Assembly: GCF_025950235.1 (NCBI RefSeq) | Contig: NZ_JAPDDT010000003.1 | Coordinates: 558,001 to 622,000, forward strand | Direction: 5' to 3' | DNA from: Luteolibacter arcticus | Lineage (GTDB): Bacteria; Verrucomicrobiota; Verrucomicrobiia; Verrucomicrobiales; Akkermansiaceae | Length of the DNA: 64,000 nucleotides | Shown: one piece after another, positions 62,101-64,000 of the stretch | Position numbering within the stretch: the stretch's first letter is position 1 | Layout: every line of letters begins with the position of its first letter | Program-made: the position numbers and the translations under genes | Notes under the pieces: generated by a model | What the model was told of the DNA's origin: nothing | The model's database searches: none | What the model saw: only the letters and a program-made list of their open reading frames with translations

Positions 62101-63048
62101 GCCGAAGTGCTGGATGCCCTTGGCGATGGCTTCGAAAAACTCTTTCGGCGGACGCGGGTCCTTCGGCAGCAGCTTCGCCAATCCCTGGATCTGCTTCTTC
62201 TGCGGCGGCACCGGCGACGCGGCCGCCAGTCCTAACAAATCATCCGGCGACAGCATGGCCGGCTGCGTATGCGGCTTCGAGCCGCGGGCCATGAGTTCTG
62301 GTGGTGGCTGGACTTGCGATGGCGCGGAGAGTTTGGCGACGATCGCCTGATAGGTTTCGCCGGAGACCTCTTTCGGCAGGGCGGCGAGGAAATCCTTCAC
62401 CTTGCCCCAGCGGCCGAGCACCACGTCCCGGCGGAAGACGGCGGCGTCCTGACGAAACTTCTCCAGCTCCTGCTGGGCCTTCACCGCTTCTGGCGAAGGC
62501 TGCGGTGGAGCCGGCGGAGCACCTGCTCCCGGTTGAACGGGAGCACCTGGTTGCACCGGAGCGCCCGGCGCGGCAGCGGCAGCGGCACCCGGCTCCACAG
62601 GAGGAGCCGGCGGAACCGGTGGAGCTTCCGGAACCGGCGCGGCCGGCGGAGCTTCCTTGGGCACCTCCTTCGGCGCTTCACTGGCTCGCGCTTCTTCCAA
62701 TCTCGCCGCGAGAATGCCAGCGGGGCTGCGGTCGAATTGCAGTTCACGGAGAATCCCCGCCTTCTGCTGCTCCACGGTCGGGGCCGGGCGGTTCTTGCTT
62801 TGCTCGATCAGCTCGCGGAGGCGATTGAAGTCGAGATCGCCACCGGGGCCACCGCCACCCGGCGCACCCGGCGGCATGACCAGGCCGGGTGGCACGCCAT
62901 CCTGAGGCGACTCGATGATGACTACATCGCCCCCGCTCGCACCCCCAATGATTGCGCCACCCAGCGCGCCACTACTCTGGACGACGATCTGAGCGGAAAG
63001 CGGAGCCGTGAGGACGGCTAAACTGAGCAAAGCGGTGCGAGAGTGCAT
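59101..63048 (-). CDS. Very large exported protein with C-terminal membrane anchor, unknown function
   Basis: The 1315-aa product starts with a signal peptide (MHSRTALLSLAVLTAPLSAQ). Next come a Gly-rich segment and a 60-residue Pro/Ala-rich linker (repeats of PGAPVQPGA). About 900 residues are helical and soluble, ending in a beta-rich domain (VPPLKMDLDFNDTSGYVVLP). A single membrane helix (WIVGGLAALVALIAALVSAA) is followed by a 75-residue cytosolic tail with NAVSVIGYLRRLQQREGITP. It is preceded by a TPR gene, 170 bp upstream. This pair recalls genes beside BatA/BatB-type clusters, but I recognise no family. Confidence 0.7.
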   Translation of the reverse strand: MHSRTALLSLAVLTAPLSAQIVVQSSGALGGAIIGGASGGDVVIIESPQDGVPPGLVMPPGAPGGGGPGGDLDFNRLRELIEQSKNRPAPTVEQQKAGILRELQFDRSPAGILAARLEEARASEAPKEVPKEAPPAAPVPEAPPVPPAPPVEPGAAAAAAPGAPVQPGAPVQPGAGAPPAPPQPSPEAVKAQQELEKFRQDAAVFRRDVVLGRWGKVKDFLAALPKEVSGETYQAIVAKLSAPSQVQPPPELMARGSKPHTQPAMLSPDDLLGLAAASPVPPQKKQIQGLAKLLPKDPRPPKEFFEAIAKGIQHFGGEDPASRQRAAEFLMEAGFVKDAGVFLPDLTVSKEKKDYAALNLIARHRAELFQLDKKEAGKEALPLAWELSTSFLTDAKAPPQAKAEALFRALSLIPQLGDDTGKQWLEKTFKNPQGEGVELLASLGTLTAQTRENPDETLRLEQLKLQHAAVTTMLSTKDLDPAAWAGIFTIYADQWAYEAGVTRQKDQSNSRRMVPQYDEWGNLFFSRPNTGYQGPGVRPIGAGELLECKPDEKWLAAIESSTRNECLLASARLHLKVKEENQALPVIKTLSSTDREQAKALVRETIRVWTENNNPNEGQNYRSQYMYFYGFNNQSGAIPLTRSKQERNLIELAELVKGISALDLGESFHTELADAFISCHSQAEVWRVEAVESVFGATDVLDSRTLGTLVGKMRLNLAGLWPNPKLQQAYQTKRKDKELQEQILVGYQAAQGVLERALLKKPTESWRLEEQLAGLRFEESNYRSSLEGNHEHSKIKRAALDALASAAADYAKTLPLEDPTKETTSVFETWFYGALGSPSLEALKSNHVATPDEYAKIKAALDALPGDTKVRHLKSFASTINNRLANVAPDLKLRYLEGAAAIVGDHEAMRDASEVLAYYRDLITEIELDATVDGPDRVGTDTPFGLRVNLRHTREIEREAGGFQKYLQNQNNMQYAWNFGRPTEDYRDKFEKSARAALEEHFEVVSLTFHNDKVESMTDPKFGWRLTPYAYFLLKPKGPQVDKVPPLKMDLDFNDTSGYVVLPVTSAEVPIDASKAEPRPVRDLKVAQTLDERSHAEKGFLYLEVKATAHGLIPPLGELMAKDVEGFEVGNIEDRGLRVIELDAAAEDLAPLAEHEWRMELKPKGGTLPASFHFPAVKPELAKEDGLVRQRYVDVDLQPVGEQVALGGGAKRLGPWIVGGLAALVALIAALVSAAKRRKEPLYEGPVLIPLPTHMNAVSVIGYLRRLQQREGITPAMKEAIEKEIVALEAKHFGREDALPQADELESIAKRWQAA

Positions 63049-63218
63049 GATGGGACCGAGGAAATGCTAAAGTGAGAACGCAAGATGAGGAGGGACGACA
63101 CTCCTGTCGTCCTACGAAGAACGGAAGTGGCATTCCCCAGTGAACAGGGACCAGCGAGGCACTCCTGTCGTGCTCGCATGAAGGAATGGGGGACAAGAGT
63201 GTCCCCCCTCCTTACAAC
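63049..63218. repeat. Three tandem short palindromes
   Basis: GGACGACA-CTCC-TGTCGTCC (63093-63112), an imperfect GCGAGGCAC to GTGCTCGC (63154-63177) and GGGGGACA-AGAG-TGTCCCCC (63188-63207) follow one another in 115 bp. Two share the core GACA-N4-TGTC with the pair at 57549-57590. They occupy the gap between the TPR gene and the 1315-aa gene. Confidence 0.7.
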
Positions 63219-63923
63219 TCAAGAACCCTGGCCATCCACCGGCGGACCGGCGCTGGCACCGCGGGCGTCTTCCGGCTTCTTGTTGCCGGTCTTGTTCGAC
63301 GGCTTGTTGCACTTGCCCGACTTGCAGTTGCACTGCTTCGGGATGGCCTTGCCGTAGAGTTCCTCGGGCTCCATGCGGGCGAGGCGGATCGAGGCTTCCA
63401 GGTCGTCCGCGTGCTTCGCGGCGGCCTTGTCATCGCCGGACTCGCTGGCGCGCTGGACGAGCAGCTTCTGCTCCTGGCGCGCGGCTTCGATCTCCGGCTC
63501 CCAATCGCTGTCCGGCAGGCCTTCCAGCTTCATGAGATAGGTCATGTAAAAACGCGAGGTGGCGAGGGTCGCCAGCGTTTCATCCCGCAGGCCGGCGTGG
63601 GCATTCGGGTCCTGCGCCAGCTCATCGGCCAGGGCCGCGAGTTCCTCGCGGGCCTTGGGCAATTCAGCGGCCTCCATGCGTGCCTTGGCAAGCTCCAGGC
63701 GGATGCGGCGGGCCTCGCCGACGTTTTCCTTCGGCAGCTTCGCGAGCGCATCTTCGTAGGAAGAAATCGCCCCCTTCCACTCGCTGGAGGCGGATTTCGA
63801 AGTCGCCTGGTCGAGGGACGCGGCGGCGGCATCCAGCTTGATCCCGGTCTGGCCAGGACCGTAGTGATAGGCCAAGAGGCCTAGGGGAACCAGGCACCAC
63901 AAAGTGAGGACGAGTATTTTCAT
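63219..63923 (-). CDS. TPR-like protein with Cys/Lys-rich tail
   Basis: The 234-aa product has an N-terminal membrane helix (ILVLTLWCLVPLGLLAYHY) and a helical TPR-like body (EWKGAISSYEDALAKLPKEN, RRIRLELAKARMEAAELPKA, REELAALADELAQDPNAHAG). The tail KQCNCKSGKCNKPSNKTGNK holds three cysteines in C-x-C-x4-C spacing. The cysteines may bind a metal or form a disulfide-linked oligomer. It lies upstream of the 1315-aa gene and is probably co-transcribed with it. Confidence 0.75.
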   Translation of the reverse strand: MKILVLTLWCLVPLGLLAYHYGPGQTGIKLDAAAASLDQATSKSASSEWKGAISSYEDALAKLPKENVGEARRIRLELAKARMEAAELPKAREELAALADELAQDPNAHAGLRDETLATLATSRFYMTYLMKLEGLPDSDWEPEIEAARQEQKLLVQRASESGDDKAAAKHADDLEASIRLARMEPEELYGKAIPKQCNCKSGKCNKPSNKTGNKKPEDARGASAGPPVDGQGS

Positions 63924-63957
63924 GGCAGTCTCTTAAGTCGCAAGTTGATCGGATTTG

Positions 63958-63999
63958 TCAGGGAAAGGAAGCGGCGAGTTCCGCGAAGTTTGGAACCGG
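63958..63999 (-). CDS. Partial: C-terminal end of an upstream gene
   Basis: On the minus strand one frame reads PVPNFAELAASFP and a TGA at 63958-63960. The frame is open to the window edge. It probably ends a gene in the same operon as the TPR protein. Too short to identify. Confidence 0.35.
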   Translation of the reverse strand, partial: PVPNFAELAASFP

Positions 64000-64000
64000 C

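Noticed and set aside
1-64000. CRISPR arrays, rRNA, tRNA, insertion sequences or prophage
   Set aside because: No evenly spaced direct repeats, no cloverleaf-like genes, and no transposase, integrase or phage structural reading frames were found on reading both strands. Short palindromes are dispersed rather than array-like.

Overview
This window is about 64 kb of high-GC, gene-dense bacterial chromosome. I infer a member of the Verrucomicrobiota, probably near Luteolibacter or Haloferula. The reasons are an SHD1-tailed thioredoxin, planctomycete/verrucomicrobial-style secreted DUF1501, GMC/gluconate-dehydrogenase-subunit-3 and sulfatase proteins, many exported TPR or helical-repeat proteins, and REP-like palindromes between genes. 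No rRNA, tRNA, CRISPR array, transposase or prophage was seen. The taxonomy is an inference from gene content, not a database result.

Layout. 1-5.5 kb: the 5' end of a secretin-like TPR protein, ribF, a TPR protein, an exported alpha/beta hydrolase and a small superinfection-immunity-like membrane protein. 5.5-12.1 kb: a tightly overlapping minus-strand operon RDD - SpoIIM/DUF95 - DUF4129-like - DUF4350 lipoprotein - MoxR - DUF58. 12.2-17.1 kb: an exported thioredoxin/SHD1 protein, a 39-bp-arm inverted repeat, a truncated copy of a glutathionylspermidine-synthase gene, two unknown membrane proteins, then the intact synthase (YgiC-like) coupled to a YgiB-like lipoprotein. 17.3-25 kb: small exported unknowns, mntR, a GH39-like glycosidase, a REP-bearing gap, an outer-membrane barrel, a TlpA-type redoxin and a SYLF lipoprotein. 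25-30.1 kb: a BatD C-terminal fragment followed on the minus strand by a 943-aa parallel-beta-helix-like protein and a Tat-exported DUF1501 protein. 30.2-37.6 kb: MarC, acylphosphatase, a glycosidase-like/esterase fusion, a GMC oxidoreductase with its gluconate-dehydrogenase-subunit-3 partner, an unknown and cutA. 37.7-46.1 kb: an NtrB/NtrC-type two-component system, a membrane glycosyltransferase, xseB-dxs and a DUF1963 protein flanked by two look-alike small proteins. 46.1-53 kb: a helical-repeat protein, priA, a TPR/Pro-Ala-rich protein and an SGNH hydrolase. 53-57.5 kb: eutBC without a microcompartment, then a CreBC-like two-component system. 57.5-64 kb: a sulfatase, a 1315-aa exported/membrane protein and its TPR partner with a CxC-rich tail.

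Functional themes. Cofactor and isoprenoid supply is represented by ribF and dxs. DNA maintenance is represented by priA and xseB. Envelope work includes the MoxR operon, the SYLF and YgiB-like lipoproteins, the barrel and two exported redoxins. Polysaccharide attack includes the GH39-like enzyme, the GH-like/esterase fusion and the sulfatase. Signalling includes NtrBC-like, CreBC-like and MntR. The most unusual items are the recently truncated synthase duplicate, a G10 tract in the linker before the HTH of the NtrC-type regulator, several families of short palindromes at gene junctions, an apparent excess of the octamer CCTAACAG/CTGTTAGG, and several uncharacterised operons. Nothing here is a clear defence island.
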